Positions 26,028-37,639 of a stretch of DNA of 64,000 nucleotides are shown one piece after another. Position 1 is the stretch's first letter. Each line of letters opens with the position of its first letter. The notes below the pieces were generated by a model. The model searched no databases. It saw only the letters and a list, made by a program, of their open reading frames with translations, and was not told the origin of the DNA. A program made the translations under genes and the position numbers. The DNA lies in contig NC_071331.1 of the NCBI RefSeq assembly GCF_010183535.1, positions 5,084,001-5,148,000 of the forward strand, given 5' to 3'. The stretch is from Caenorhabditis remanei. Lineage: Eukaryota; Nematoda; Chromadorea; Rhabditida; Rhabditidae.

Positions 26028-26094
26028 AACGGGCCTGACGGGCCGGACCCGGGCCGAAGCTTTTCAGGCCCGGCCCGTCATTTGACAAGTATGT
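26028..26094. mobile_element. Partial GC-rich (GGCCGG) hAT-like MITE
   Basis: GGGCCGGACCCGGGCCG and GGCCCGGCCCGTC are followed by TTTGACAAGTATG, which is the right terminus of the family. The left terminus is degraded (CCCTGACAAAACGGG). No target duplication is visible. Confidence 0.5.
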
Positions 26095-26215
26095 AAAATT
26101 CCACCTAACTTTTGAACAAGCGGTAATGATATTCACGATAAATTTGAAAAAAATTTATTCAAAAATAGTTTTAAAAAATCCAGTTTCTCTTAAGGTCGCT
26201 TTTTTCCCGAATTTC

Positions 26216-26243
26216 TTCTAAGCTCGAGCTAGTCAGAGATTGT
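26216..26243. mobile_element. Right terminus of a TTAA palindrome-family element
   Basis: AGATTGTCTC followed by TTAA matches the right end of the 27856-29473 element. Immediately beyond, the sequence matches blocks A and B (ATGGCATTTACC). The left end is not in place, probably replaced by the insertions at 24.6-26.1 kb. Confidence 0.5.
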
Positions 26244-26673
26244 CTCTTAAATGGCATTTACCAATAGTTAACAGAACACTGTAATAATCTAAAATACTTG
26301 AAACATGTTCATTATTTTTTGACTATTTCGGTTTCATAGTCATGATTTTTATCTTGTTAGTTTCTCAATATGTTAGTTCTACACTTTCCTTAAACTCGGT
26401 CATCGCAGTATTTACGGAACGAAAAAGTATTGACATTTTTCAAAGGCCTGCGAATTTGTCGCTGACACAGGTTGCAGAACGATTCATGGAGAGTAAGCGT
26501 GTCGGAGATAACAAACTCCGCGGGTCTTTGAAAATAGTCGGAAAATTTTTATTCCGGCAATATCGCACTACAAAAATAACGTCATTTGACACTGCTGAAA
26601 GGAGTGCTGCCGCAATATTTTGGTCCAAAATTTAATGATGTATTACATTATCAGTTAAATTTTTACTAGAAAG

Positions 26674-26739
26674 GAGACACATGGTAAATCACTAATAGTT
26701 AACAGAAGTAACTGTAATAACACATAATACTTGAAACAG
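26674..26739 (-). ncRNA. Candidate 21U-RNA locus
   Basis: Core at 26732-26739. TATT with the T at 26694 (38 nt) starts TAGTGATTTACC. It is the block C paralogue of 13130 and 4981. Confidence 0.65.
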
Positions 26740-27855
26740 ATTTATAACTTTTTTGACGATTTCGGTTTCATAACCGTGATTTCTAATCTTTAATCTTTTT
26801 GGTAATGTTCCGGAGTTTTAATCGTGTATTACTTGAACACTTCTTGAAATTCACAATTCACTGTTTTCGATTCTACAAACCAGTTGTTTTTGTAGTGCGC
26901 TGGTAACTCTGAGTAGAATTTTTCGATAATTTGAAAAACTGAAACAATGAAAGTACGGTTTCGAGTGCTTTAAATCTGGAAGCTGGTATTGGTCGGGAAC
27001 TTCATTGGAGAAGGGGACAAATTCAAATTTTTATTTAAAAAAAAACTGTGACAAGCCTTAATACGTGTCACTATGAGTTTGGTTTAGTAATAGAAACTAT
27101 CCTAATTGAAAAATAACATTGAAATCACTCGTTTGCTTTATTAAAAGTTTTAATAGCCATATCAAATTTAGTTTAGTCTGAAAAAAAGTATTAGTTGGTC
27201 ACGAACAACAGCTTTCGCTTGTAGTTCCAATAAAACAAACTGTTCGAAACAGAAACGTTTTTTCCTTCAAAATTCTAATAATTCAAAACCTTCAAACGAG
27301 CCAAGGTATCGTGCTGAAATATAAAATTTGATTATAGATCGTTTTAGGGTAAGATCTGAAAGTCCCCAGAAAACGATCAGACGGCTCAATTACTGTTTTA
27401 GTAAATTCTTCTTTTGCAACAAGGTAAATAATTTTCGCCTCTACAAAAATGATCAGAGCATTCACAGAATACATTACCACATTCGCAGCGTTTATTATTC
27501 CAAAACTGTCTTTTGTGAGAGAAGTAGAGCAGTAGTTTTCAGCTAATTGTAAGCGGAGTTTCCGAAACATCGTATTTATTATGAAGCTGTTTTTTGAAGT
27601 CTCTGCAAGAGACTTAATATATTTATGGTTGAACTGTTGAATTCTTGTTTGAGTTTCTGTGACATGGGCGGCCAAATAAAATCGATTGACTAAAATATTG
27701 TGGACACCCCCCAGTTTATGTTGAGGATGAAACGGTGAATCGAATTTGTTTAGTTTCCATGAATATGCAGTTGTTTGTTTTCCATTCAACAATGATTTTT
27801 TAAATCCACCCACCACCTCCATCTCATCTCCTTTCAGTCTCAGTTTGATTCTTTA

Positions 27856-29473
27856 GAGACAATCTCTGACTGGCTCGAGCATAGGCCTACAGGCCATGTT
27901 ACACATGTACCAAGTTGATCCGTTTTGGCTGATTTTTTGATATGCTAGTATCCTAGGAATTCTAAGATTTTTATACCATACCAGATTAGGCCCCCTTTGA
28001 CCTACCAAAACGATCGATTGAAGTTGAAAAATTAAATTTTTACCTTTGAAAGATAGGACCGAAATCACTTCAGAAATGAATTGCCAGCCTCATTTTGTGC
28101 ATTTTATAAGATAAACTATTTTTTCTAGCTCCCTTGCATCATATCGAAAAAATCAGTTTTTTGAAAATTTTCTCAATTTTTTCATGTTTTTTGGATTTTT
28201 CGGGATGACGAAGTACTGCGGTCCGAAGCAGATTTATGATGGTTAGATACGTATTTGTGTTGGCTATTTGAAAATATAAACATCCTCCCCAGATTTTAGT
28301 GTCTAGCCGAGTTATGATCAAAAAAGTGACGAAATTTGATGCATTTCAACGTACCCCTCTCCATGGTAAAAAATGGCTGGATGACGAAAATCAAAAATAT
28401 TTTAGATTTGAGTTATACAAAACTAGAGTAGTGCTCACACAACTTTTCTGCCAATTCTGACCTTGTTACTGTGAGTTACAGACACTTCGTCCATTTTTTC
28501 GAGACAAAAAGTTTGACCTTTCGTAACTTTCCAGATTATGGCTCAAAATCTTAGAAACACCTGGATAACAGTGAAATATACTTTAAAAACAAAAATACAT
28601 GAATGAATGACAGTTTTTGCCGTTTTGTTCAACTTTGGTTTCAGTTCATATCTGATAGCTTCATGGGTCTACAATAGTGAGACACTCTGAGACATGAAAT
28701 ACCAGAATTCTATCTTAAAATTAATTTTCATTTATGTATTTTTGTTTTTAAAGTATACTTCACTGTTATCCAGGTGTTTCTAAGATTTTGAGCCATAATC
28801 TGGAAAGTTACGAAAGGTCAAACTTTTTGTCTCGAAAAAATGGACGAAGTGTCTGTAACTCACAGTAACAAGGTCAGAATTGTCAGAAAAGTTGTGTGAG
28901 TACTACTCTAGTTTTGTATAACTCAAATCTAAAATATTTTTGATTTTCGTCATCCAGCCATTTTTTACCATGGAGGGGGATACGTTGAAATGCATCAAAT
29001 TTCGTCACTTTTTTGATCATAACTCGGCTAGACACTAAAATCTGGGGAGGATGTTTATATTTTCAAATAGCCAACACAAATACGTATCTAACCATCATAA
29101 ATCTGCTTCGGACCGCAGCACTTCGTCATCCCGAAAAATCCAAAAAACATGAAAAAATTGAGAAATTTTTCAAAAAACTGATTTTTTCTATATGATGCAG
29201 GGGAGCTAGAAAAAATAGTTTATCTTATAAAATGCACAAAATGAGGCTGGCAATTCATTTCTGAAGTGATTTCGGTCCTATCTTTCAAAGGTAAAAATTT
29301 AATTTTTCAACTTCAATCGATCGTTTTGGTAGGTCAAAGGGGGCGGAGCCTAATCTGGTATGGTATAAAAATCTTAGAATTCCTATGGTACTAGCATATC
29401 AAAAAATCAGCCAAAACGGATCAACTTGGTACATGTGTAACATGGCCTGGTGGCTTGAGCGAGAAATTGTCTC
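27856..29473. mobile_element. TTAA-flanked palindromic element (piggyBac-like target), 1.6 kb
   Basis: Two arms of about 740 bp are inverted copies of each other. Identical 60-codon open frames lie at 28139-28321 (-) and 29013-29195 (+). The arms are separated by a spacer of about 130 bp. The termini read GAGACAAT and ATTGTCTC, flanked by TTTA (27852-27855) and TTAA (29474-29477). Block A preserves the uninterrupted site with a single TTAA at 6784-6787. TTAA targets are used by piggyBac-type transposases, but none is encoded here. Partial relatives are at 5090, 26216 and 63010. Confidence 0.8.
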
Positions 29474-29756
29474 TTAAACAGGTTCCTCTGTTGGTCGGCT
29501 CTCATCCTTCTGCCTGACACCGAAACATCAAATTCTTACATGTGTCGTTGCAGAAGTTGTATTCTGCTTTAATTTGTTAATTAATTGCAATAGCATCTGA
29601 AAGACGGAGATTGGTCTCTTTTAATCGTTGAAATAAAATATTGAATTGGCTCCGGACAAACCAAAAACAACTTTCGAAAAACTGTATGTTTTAGGATCCT
29701 GGTTTTGAAGGTGACATTTTTTCATGTTTCACGTTCTTTTGATTTATGGACCTATT

Positions 29757-29856
29757 CTCGACCTATTCACAAGGTAGCAAAAAAAGCAAAACACTATTTT
29801 TTACTACTAGCAAAAAATAGTTTTTTGCTTTTTTTGCTACCTTGTGAATAGGCCCA
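29757..29856. mobile_element. Small foldback insertion (near-perfect hairpin)
   Basis: Arms of about 30 bp, CCTATTCACAAGGTAGCAAA and its complement, flank a short AT-rich centre. Block B (about 15105) lacks the insertion, placing it between GATTTAT and AGTACAG. The transcript would form a strong hairpin, but nothing indicates a microRNA. Confidence 0.6.
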
Positions 29857-30524
29857 TTAGTACAGCTCTCTGTTTTGATTAGTCTGAATAATTCGCATAT
29901 TTTGTTTATAATTTCCAAAGAAAATATACATTCACAAACGATCTGAAACAACACACATTTGTAAACTCATGAGAACAAGAGATTCAAAAAATATTTTTGT
30001 AGCACATATACTTACTTTCTTTGCTCTAAAAAACCGCAACTTTTGAATGCTTGTTGGTTTGTTCATTGTGCACCTTATGTTCCGTATTCTTGACTATTTC
30101 ACAATAAAAGTTATGTATCTGAAGACCAGTTCCTTTTCTCAAATCTGAATGAGAACATCAAATCTTCCATCTTCTGTTTTGAGAAGCGTATTAGTTTCAA
30201 CTTTAGTAAACAATCTGTATTACAGAAAAATACTGTGTCTGTGATACTGTAAACGAGTACTCGGTAGGATGCATATGTTAATCGTGGATCTGGAGTATGT
30301 ATTATAAAAGCTTTCAGACAGATCCGTCTCTCCTAATTTTTCCGTGAGCACATTTTTTAAAAAAGATTCCGAAGAAACTACAATGAGCCACTCCTTAAGC
30401 ATACTGCCGTTTCAGATTTGATAATGTTTTAATTTTTATGATTACGCGGTGTCGTTGCCCCAATGAATGAGTTCACAAGATATTAATTTGATGAGTTGTT
30501 TTGGCCAATTTTTTACAACAGTAT

Positions 30525-30591
30525 CTGTTTCATTGAGATAGTTTGAGAATAACTGTTTTTTGAGAACTGCTATTCTTCTATATTGGTGTTT
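30525..30591 (+). ncRNA. Candidate 21U-RNA locus
   Basis: Core at 30525-30532. TGCT places the U at 30571 (39 nt), starting TATTCTTCTATA. The block B counterpart at 15703-15710 reads CTGTTTCC, one base off. Confidence 0.65.
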
Positions 30592-31361
30592 TCTTAAATT
30601 CGTTTTTGAACTATACGAATTTTAGCCAGATTTTTTTTGATCGCATTGACTGAAGTTGAGAAACCAATATTCCTTTACACTTCTGCAGAAACAGTGTACA
30701 ATTGGGAAATACTTTTTTTATTTTGCAGAAAATTTAGCATCATTATGGACAAATTAAAAGTACATCGTTAGATCAAAAATGTTGGATTACAATAATTTCT
30801 GGTGTGTCATTGAACTTTATAATTGAATAAATATCTAGTTCATATTGATACCAATTATTGTTTCTAGAAAATAATGGTCAGTGGTTATTGAGAAATCTCC
30901 GAACTTCAGAAATCAAAAAATTTGAACTCTTGGATGTAAAATGATAAGAAACTAATCTTGCCTTGAAAGTATTAATTGAAATTCAATTTTTTAATTGAAA
31001 CCCATTCATGGAAACGGTATTAAAGAACTTAAAAAAATAAATCAGCGTTTATAATATGCATTTCTGTTTGAAAAAAGAAAGAAAAAGCGTTTTAATTCTA
31101 ATAAATTTCGACGCGCTAGAAATAGTTTTTCTTTTTGTAACCATTGTCATTTTTGTTTTTTCTCAAATGGAAGTCTTTGTTGCAACAAATTCAAATTTTG
31201 AGTGATGTTTCTGGATGGAGATTATCTAATAATGTATTTAATGCCTTCCTCTCAAATTAAAAAAAATTCTGCAACCGTAATTTTATGAACAGTTTTTGGT
31301 TCCTAGGATTCATTATATGAACAAAAAAAAAAGTGAATTGAACATAGAAAAATTTCGCGTC

Positions 31362-31427
31362 ACACGTCCAAAAGTAAGACCAATAATAAGCATAAGTCAC
31401 TCTAATAATCCAAAATTCTTGAAACAG
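31362..31427 (-). ncRNA. Candidate 21U-RNA locus
   Basis: Core at 31420-31427. TATT with the T at 31382 (38 nt) starts TGGTCTTACTTT. Paralogous to 16445, with the same spacing and a diverged 21-mer. Confidence 0.65.
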
Positions 31428-32239
31428 ATTCAAAATTAACAAAAAATTTGTTTCGATATGAATTTTTCGATACCGAAACTAAAATCATAAAAAATGTCTT
31501 CAAACCCTTCAGATCTGTAATCTGGTACTGTTTCGAAACTTCAGTTTAAGAAGTTTTCATTTGTTGTTTCAATCAAACAATCGGTTTGAAACGGAAACTT
31601 TTTTCGAAGATCTCGGTTTCAATAATTTCAAATCTGCGAACGAGTCTAGGTGTTGTGCTGAAATCTATAGCGAAACGTTTCGGGTTGAAATCAAAAAAAG
31701 TTACTGTTTTTCGACTTTAATATTGTTGTAGGTTTCTATTCAAAAAACGTTAACAACATCGGTTTTAAGGGATCAACTTCAACGTGTTTGTTTGATTACT
31801 ATTTTATTTAATGCCTCTTATCGGTTTTTTTCTGTATCTCGAATAACATAAGATTGTCAATGATGTACAGTCTTTGATCCCTACTTTACTCCCGCCATAC
31901 TCCCCCTATCCACCAAATAAATAAATTTGAAAACTTGCATAGTAACAAGATGGTTCCATCGAGATTTACAAATAAGTTTGTATCAAACTTAGTAGCAATT
32001 AGAAAGACTTTCAATATTTTCAGGACGTCTTGAAACATTTATTCTCTTTAAAAATAGAAAAAAAATCCGCATTTGAAGAACATCGTAGGTTTGCAACAAG
32101 ATAAATTATTTGCGTCTTTACTAAAATGAGAGAAGTATTCACAAGACAAGACATCGTACGAAGCAGCATTTCTTATTCACAAACAGTCCATTGTGAGAGA
32201 AGTAGATCATTCGCAAAATCGAAATTGACATAAAAAATT

Positions 32240-32518
32240 ATGAAAAAGAATTACTTCAAAGAATTGGATAAAGAATTGTTGACTTGTGCTCGTCTCGTCA
32301 AAGAAGTTGATGAAGTCGAGAACATGCTCAAAGACTTTCGCCCAACTCTCAAAAAACTTCGAAAGTTACATGTATTGAGTGAGTTTCACCACATTATATG
32401 TAAAGAATTATTTGTAACGTTTTGATCATGTCGACGAAATGCTGAAAAACTCATTACAAATGAATGATGTGTTCCAAATCCGAGATGGAAGTGTTTTTCG
32501 AATCAAATGGGAATCACC
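32240..32518 (+). pseudogene. Coding-like fragment, unrecognised family, frame broken
   Basis: An open frame of 61 codons from ATG 32240 is charged and likely helical (LDKELLTCARLVKEVDEVEN). It is followed, about 50 nt after a possible GTGAGT donor (32383), by a second coding-like stretch. That stretch contains MLKNSLQMND and IKWESPQQLL and ends at a TGA. The second stretch is in another frame with an intervening TAA, and no consensus TTTCAG acceptor is present. It is therefore probably a two-exon relic. The block B copy (17190-17384) has an extra stop, which supports decay. The function is unknown. Confidence 0.45.
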
Positions 32519-32723
32519 ACAACAGCTATTGTGAAAGAAGTACAACGGTTGTTTTTCCAATCCGTCTATTTCAATGAAACATTCAATTTGATGATTCCGG
32601 TTGTGCTGTGATTATAACAGTATTTTTTACTGTTTTAATAAAAAAATTTATACACTCGGAGCAAGAGGATAGGATCGTCGCCAAATATTCAAAAGTTCGA
32701 ATGCCAACTTCAAAATTCTGCAT

Positions 32724-32789
32724 CTGTTTCATGTTCTGTTCAAAGCGTGTAATCTAACCCAATGTCATTCATTGATTAACTCTTACAAA
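32724..32789 (+). ncRNA. Candidate 21U-RNA locus
   Basis: Core at 32724-32731. CATT places the U at 32769 (38 nt), starting TCATTGATTAAC. Block B at 17554-17561 reads CAGTTTCA, so the duplicate has lost one base of the core. Confidence 0.65.
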
Positions 32790-33365
32790 ACTTTTTTCGA
32801 GAATATTTCGCTTTGGACGAAGCATTTTTTTTTAAATAAAACAATTTTTCATTTTATTTATTCACGCGAAGTAGTTTCAATTTTTCTTTCAACAATTTTT
32901 TTTACTCCATCCACCTCTTGATGGTCGGATTCTCGAAATATTCTCAAAAAAAGTTTTCGTTTTTTTGTCATGACTGCTTCCTGAACACACAATCAATTTT
33001 CGATGATTCAAAATTCAAGAAATGTATTTTAAGCCAATACGAAGTTCATTAAAATTAAAACTCAAAAAAGCAAAAAAAGATTTTCGGGGAGAGGAACCGT
33101 ACCCACCATCTTCCCAACACCGCACCCCCTCACTATCATTGCGCCATCTTCGCTGTTTTTTATATTGAGAAAAGGAGAATCAAGAGAGGGATGCCACGCG
33201 GACAAAATGAGGCTTGGATTTCCAGAATTTTCAGATCGAGATTTCTAGCCAATGAGCATAACTCTGCAAATTCTGACAACGCCATTCAATTAGGCACATT
33301 TGAAAGTGTATGTGTGCCAAGTTTCAGCAAAATCTCAACCATCGTATGAAAAAGGTTCCCTTGTT
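32787..33365. mobile_element. Insertion in block C with a hairpin end and a tRNA-like segment
   Basis: Block B runs straight from TTAACTC to GCAAAAATTATTTG (about 17605-17630), whereas block C has about 580 extra bases. The insert begins with an inverted pair (TTTTTTCGAGAATATTTCG near 32790 and its complement near 32934) and contains the tRNA-like segment at 33088-33155. The right edge is near GTTAGGGC. It is an unclassified element and could be SINE-related. Confidence 0.5.
33088..33155 (-). pseudogene. tRNA-like segment with A-box and B-box-like motifs
   Basis: On the minus strand TGGCGCAATGA (33136-33146) fits the tRNA A-box except its last base. GGTTCCTCTCC (33088-33098) resembles the B-box, 37 nt downstream. 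The cloverleaf does not pair well, so it is not a functional tRNA gene. A tRNA-derived SINE head or pol III relic is the best guess. Confidence 0.3.
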
Positions 33366-33946
33366 AGGGCAAAAATTATTTGTAGCAAATAATTTGTTTT
33401 GAAAAAAAAAATTCAATAGCACTCCATCAACTTTTAAAACCAATTAAAAGTCACCATGAAACTGTGTTTTCGACCAACAACCTCCAAAACAGTTTCGCGG
33501 TTTCAGCGAGTTTTGCGGTTTCAGCGATTCAATATGTTCTAGGCTAAAATTTAGATTCACTTTTTTTTTTCATTTGTCTATTCTGTTGAAATGCCTAATT
33601 TTGAAAGTTAAGTGAAAGCGTCACTCAATTTTTTAGTTCAACTCTTGAAGATGCCACGAAGTGAATTGACAAAACCTATATATTCAATTACACCTTCCCA
33701 GAAATAGTAGAAAATTTGAAACTACCATTCATAGAACTTATTGGAATCAATTGTTTTGTGAAAAAATTACAAATGAAACTGTTTTTGAAAAGTACTCATA
33801 CGTTTTAGTTGCTAGGGTCTCGTGAGTAAAGTTACGGTTTCAGAGATAGTTTAATAGTTTGGATTGTTTTTGATTGTGCTGATTCGATTTCTAAACCTTT
33901 CGTTGATTGTATTTTATTTGTCAAAAGTAAAAAAAAGTGTTTCAAA

Positions 33947-34010
33947 CTTTTTATGTTGTCAAGTAAATCGTAATCTATCGAATAAAATAATTCCGTTGAA
34001 CTTGAAACAG
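33947..34010 (-). ncRNA. Candidate 21U-RNA locus
   Basis: Core at 34003-34010. CGAT with the T at 33967 (36 nt) starts TTTACTTGACAA. It lies in a segment of block C that block B lacks (about 18095), so it may be a block C gain or a block B deletion. Confidence 0.55.
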
Positions 34011-34094
34011 AGTTTTTTTTCTTTTTTTTTGACCACCTAGTGTAATTTTCGATTTTAGTGTGAGGGAATCAATGAGGCAAATTCTGGTAATACA

Positions 34095-34175
34095 ATCATA
34101 CTTGCTACAAGCTAGGTCGGGCCGATTTGAAAATATTCATCGGGCCGGATTGACAAAAATTGAACGTTTTGAACA
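34095..34175. mobile_element. Partial GC-rich hAT-like MITE shared with block B
   Basis: CATACTTGC followed by GGTCGGGCCG and CGGGCCGGA matches 18207 in position and order. It is heavily decayed and has no right terminus. Confidence 0.45.
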
Positions 34176-35156
34176 GTTTTCGAACTTTCGACTATGTTTG
34201 CAAATTTCGAATCAAATTCGAATTTGCAATACGATTTCTGACTATTTTTGATGAAAATTGCAAAAATGTCAAATATTCTGTGAAAAACTTGCGCATAATA
34301 CAATACAAACCCATGATACCGTAAGTTTTTTTTTCAATAAACATCTTCAACACTTACAACAGGCCGGGAATTCAGAATTGAAAAATCAAATTTAAAAAAA
34401 AAATGTTGTTGATTTCAAAGTCTTTGGAGACGCCACTTTCAAACGTTGAATAAATTCGTTCATATGTATTTTCGACCACGAGGAGTCCATTTCTGCAGTC
34501 TAAACCTGCTAAATGTATCTGCGAGCCGAGTTATGAGCGCACAAACGTTTCATATGGATAAGCTTTTTCACATGGAATACCAAATCGGCCGCATTTACGC
34601 CATCGCGCGGATCCATTTGTGTTCCCCAGCGGTTTACCTGTGCTAATACGTTGCAAAAATGAAAATATCTTGCGTATAATACTTGTGGATTTGGAATTCC
34701 ATGTGAAAAAGCTTATACAGAAACATGTTTCAAACATGTGATTTAGTCTTTCGTTTACAATTGAAAACGGTGGAGTTTTCAACTTCTCAAAAGTTTTTAT
34801 GAAACAATCCAGATATCTGTGGGAACTCCGTTTTGACATGTTTGAAAAACCACAACCTTAAAAGTCCCTGTTTTTACATTTACAAAAATAGTTACTGTCA
34901 TTAAATCGATCACTGATGTTTTTTTGAAATTACATTGAGAAGGAAATTCCTCAAAATGATTCTCTCACCTAATTTTTTTATTTTGTTAGTGATACTTTCT
35001 CACTTTATTGAATCTCTCTAAATTTGTACTCAATGATGTATCCTACCAATTAATTTGCCATTTCTGCCAACACAACCTTTATTGGAAGTTTGGAAGTATT
35101 CATTATGCGAGTAAAACAATTGATTGTAACAGTTTTTATTTAAAATAATAGGGATC

Positions 35157-37639
35157 TTTACTAATAATATTCAACAGATTCCGCCTGTCTGTTTGTATGT
35201 TGCCAGCCATAACTCCCTCCATAATGGACCGATTTTTATGAGACCTGGATAGATAGATTGGAAATTTGACTTAGTTGATGCCCGAACTTTTCCTTTTTCA
35301 AAAATATCAAATTTGAAGTCTTCTGGAGACGGTGACGTTTTTAGAGCTGAATTGTAGGCTTTCCATCCGGGCGGCGAAATGCCCGCCCGACCCGCCCTAG
35401 GGCGGGCGGCGACCCGCCCTAAGGCGGCCCTACCGCCTCTCTTTTCTTTGCGTGACACCCTACTTTCTTCACCCCCCTTTCCCCTCTTTCTCGTCAAGCG
35501 AAGGCACAGGTAAAACGGGGATGCCGAGAAATGGGGTGATCGGCGGCTTGAGAACCGCAAACAGGCGAAGAATGGCCGCTCGGCAGCCGAAAAACCGCGA
35601 AATGCTGAAGGGTGGCCGACTGGTGGCCGGCAGGCCGCAAACAGCCCAAAAGTGGTCCACAGTAAAAATTGTTAGAATTCTATAGAAACTCGCAACTTTT
35701 GTGTAAAAAAATTTGTGTACGATACCTCTGAATCCTTTCTAGTCTAATGACAGTCTTTATTTCTAAAAATAGAAGAATTTTGATAAAGTGGCTGATTGGC
35801 GGCTGAACGGTGGTTGAAGAACCGCGGGTTGGTCAGTGGTGGTTCGTCGGCAGGCCAGTGGTGGCCGAATGGTGGTTCAAGTTGTGTGTCTCTAGTGATT
35901 TTAACAAGTCCTTGTAATCAGGTTTCTGATAGAGAGTGAAGAAAAAAAAAGAAAATGTTTTTGAAAGAATGAAGATTATGATAGCAAGATTAGATACTGT
36001 AAACCCTCTAATAGAGGAGCTCCCAGTAGCAAGAGTTCGGAGCACAATATCTTAACTCCCTCATGAGTTATCACATTTTTTCCAACTGAAGAAATATTTT
36101 ATAAGTCTTCAGCTATATTTTGTCTGTTCGCAACTTTTTGATATCTCCTTTAAGAAAAAAGATATACCGCGTTGATCATACTTCTCTGTGGTCACCTCTA
36201 TTAGAGGCGTTACGGTAAACTATACACTGTAGCTTACAATTCTAGTTAGTTTTGCCAAATTCCTAATGCTCGTAAATATTGCCCAAAGTACTAAATGACT
36301 CATGAATCAACCTAATGTTTCTAGTTACACTACTGGGATCTTAATAAGTATTAGGACAATGGAACTACTGTTTGTTTTCCGATACTTGTAAAAAGTGATT
36401 TTCATTCGAAATGATGTGTTCTTTCTCTGATTCTTTCTGTTTTCTGTGAAAAATTCGCTTTAAAACCTGTTCTGTAATAACTAACTGACTCACAACCAGG
36501 CAAGCAGTAAAGCCTCTACTATAAAACGCAACGACACTCCGGTATCCCGGCCGAGCGTGTTGTTTACCGTAAACCCACACCACATTTATTTTATTCGCCG
36601 GCCATCTTTTTTTCCGATTTTCAGAGCGTATTTCGCTTAAACTCGACTTTTTTCACTGAAAACAAGTTACAAAATGTTGATAAAAATTAAATGTACCTAT
36701 TGAAAACTGGCGGAAGCTATTTCCGACACAAAATTGGCTTTTCGAAAATCAAAATAGAGTTTCTCTCCGATTTTCATTTCGGAACAGTGTAATATATAAT
36801 TTCAGGTGGATAAAAAGGTAAGCGAGTAAGTTTGAACTGCTCCGAAATGAAAATTGGTTGAAAATTCTTAATTTTGGGGCTTGTGGCGGAAGTTGGTTTT
36901 CAAACACTTTTAAATGAAAATGGGGTTGTTTCCCTAACTTTCTTATTGAAACGAAATTAATATATTTTAGTTGGAAATGAGGTAGGTTGGTAAGTTATCG
37001 TTTCAAAAAGAAAATTAGTCAAAAACAACAGCCGTAACTTGTTTTTATGTGAAAAAGATTGAGTGAAAATCGGAAAAAATCACAAGTCCGGAGAATAGAT
37101 GGGAAAATGAACGATGAAGGAATTACAATATTACATTAAAACACATTGTTAACTAAATATAGGACTAATTAGGTAGAAATCGTATTCAGAACGAAGTATA
37201 ATACCAATAATAGGGGGTAGGTGCTGCCCAAATTTTGAACCGCCAGCAGCCCAAAGGCAGGCTGCCGGCAGCCCGGGGTTTGAACTGCCAGTTGTTCCCT
37301 GGCAGGTCTCCCCCGGGCTGCCGATCACCCCATTTCTCGGCTTCCCCGTTTTACCTGTGCACGGAAAACGCAAGTCAAAGAAAGGAAAGAAATGACGACG
37401 CTTAGGCCGACAGTTTCACGCCACTTTTTCCGTTTTTCATTCCCTTATGCTTTATCAGTGTTTTTGGCTCAGAAGGCGTCATTTTGAGAATTTTGAAAAA
37501 AGAAAAAGACGGGCATCATTAAGAGAAAATTTCTGATCTTTTGGTCCAAATTTGAAGAAAATCGGTTCAGTAGGGAGGGCGGTAGGATCGGCGACACACA
37601 AACAAACATACAGAATCTGGTGTTTGTTAATAGTAAAGA
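35157..37639. mobile_element. 2.48-kb element with Helitron-type 5' sequences at both ends
   Basis: The left end TCTTTACTAATAATATTC and the right end (minus strand TCTTTACTATTAACAAAC) are inverted relatives of the Helitron-like 5' terminus, and each is followed by a similar subterminal sequence. A second inverted pair lies inward: the GGGGTGATCGGC segment at 35535 and its complement at 37323. The interior includes GC-rich palindromes (GCCCGCCCTAGGGCGGGC type, 35380-35430) and otherwise unassigned sequence. It directly abuts Helitron-like copy 2. The left junction can be compared with the uninterrupted site near 21212. Confidence 0.6.

Larger units (their letters stand above)
26245..35155. repeat. 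Paralogous block C (diverged duplicate of block B)
   Basis: Block C is co-linear with block B from 26257 to about 35155. Where the two differ the cause is usually a discrete insertion: the TTAA palindrome (27856-29473), a small foldback (29757-29856), and a 580-bp insert at 32787-33365. It holds piRNA candidates at 26732, 30525, 31420, 32724 and 34003. Several corresponding block B loci carry a mutated core. Homology ends where the element beginning TCTTTACTAATAATATTC enters at 35157. The uninterrupted version of this junction is near 21205-21215. Confidence 0.75.

Noticed and set aside
27292..27822. 176-codon minus-strand open frame
   Set aside because: The corresponding block B DNA (13432-13653 and 14780-14986) does not keep the frame, the composition is that of AT-rich non-coding DNA, and no motif is evident.
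28139..29195. Paired 60-codon frames in the TTAA palindrome
   Set aside because: Both are the same arm sequence read from each side. They are short and contain no transposase motif.
35171..35685. Arginine/proline-rich open frames on both strands
   Set aside because: They follow from GC-rich palindromes in the terminal part of the 35157-37639 element.
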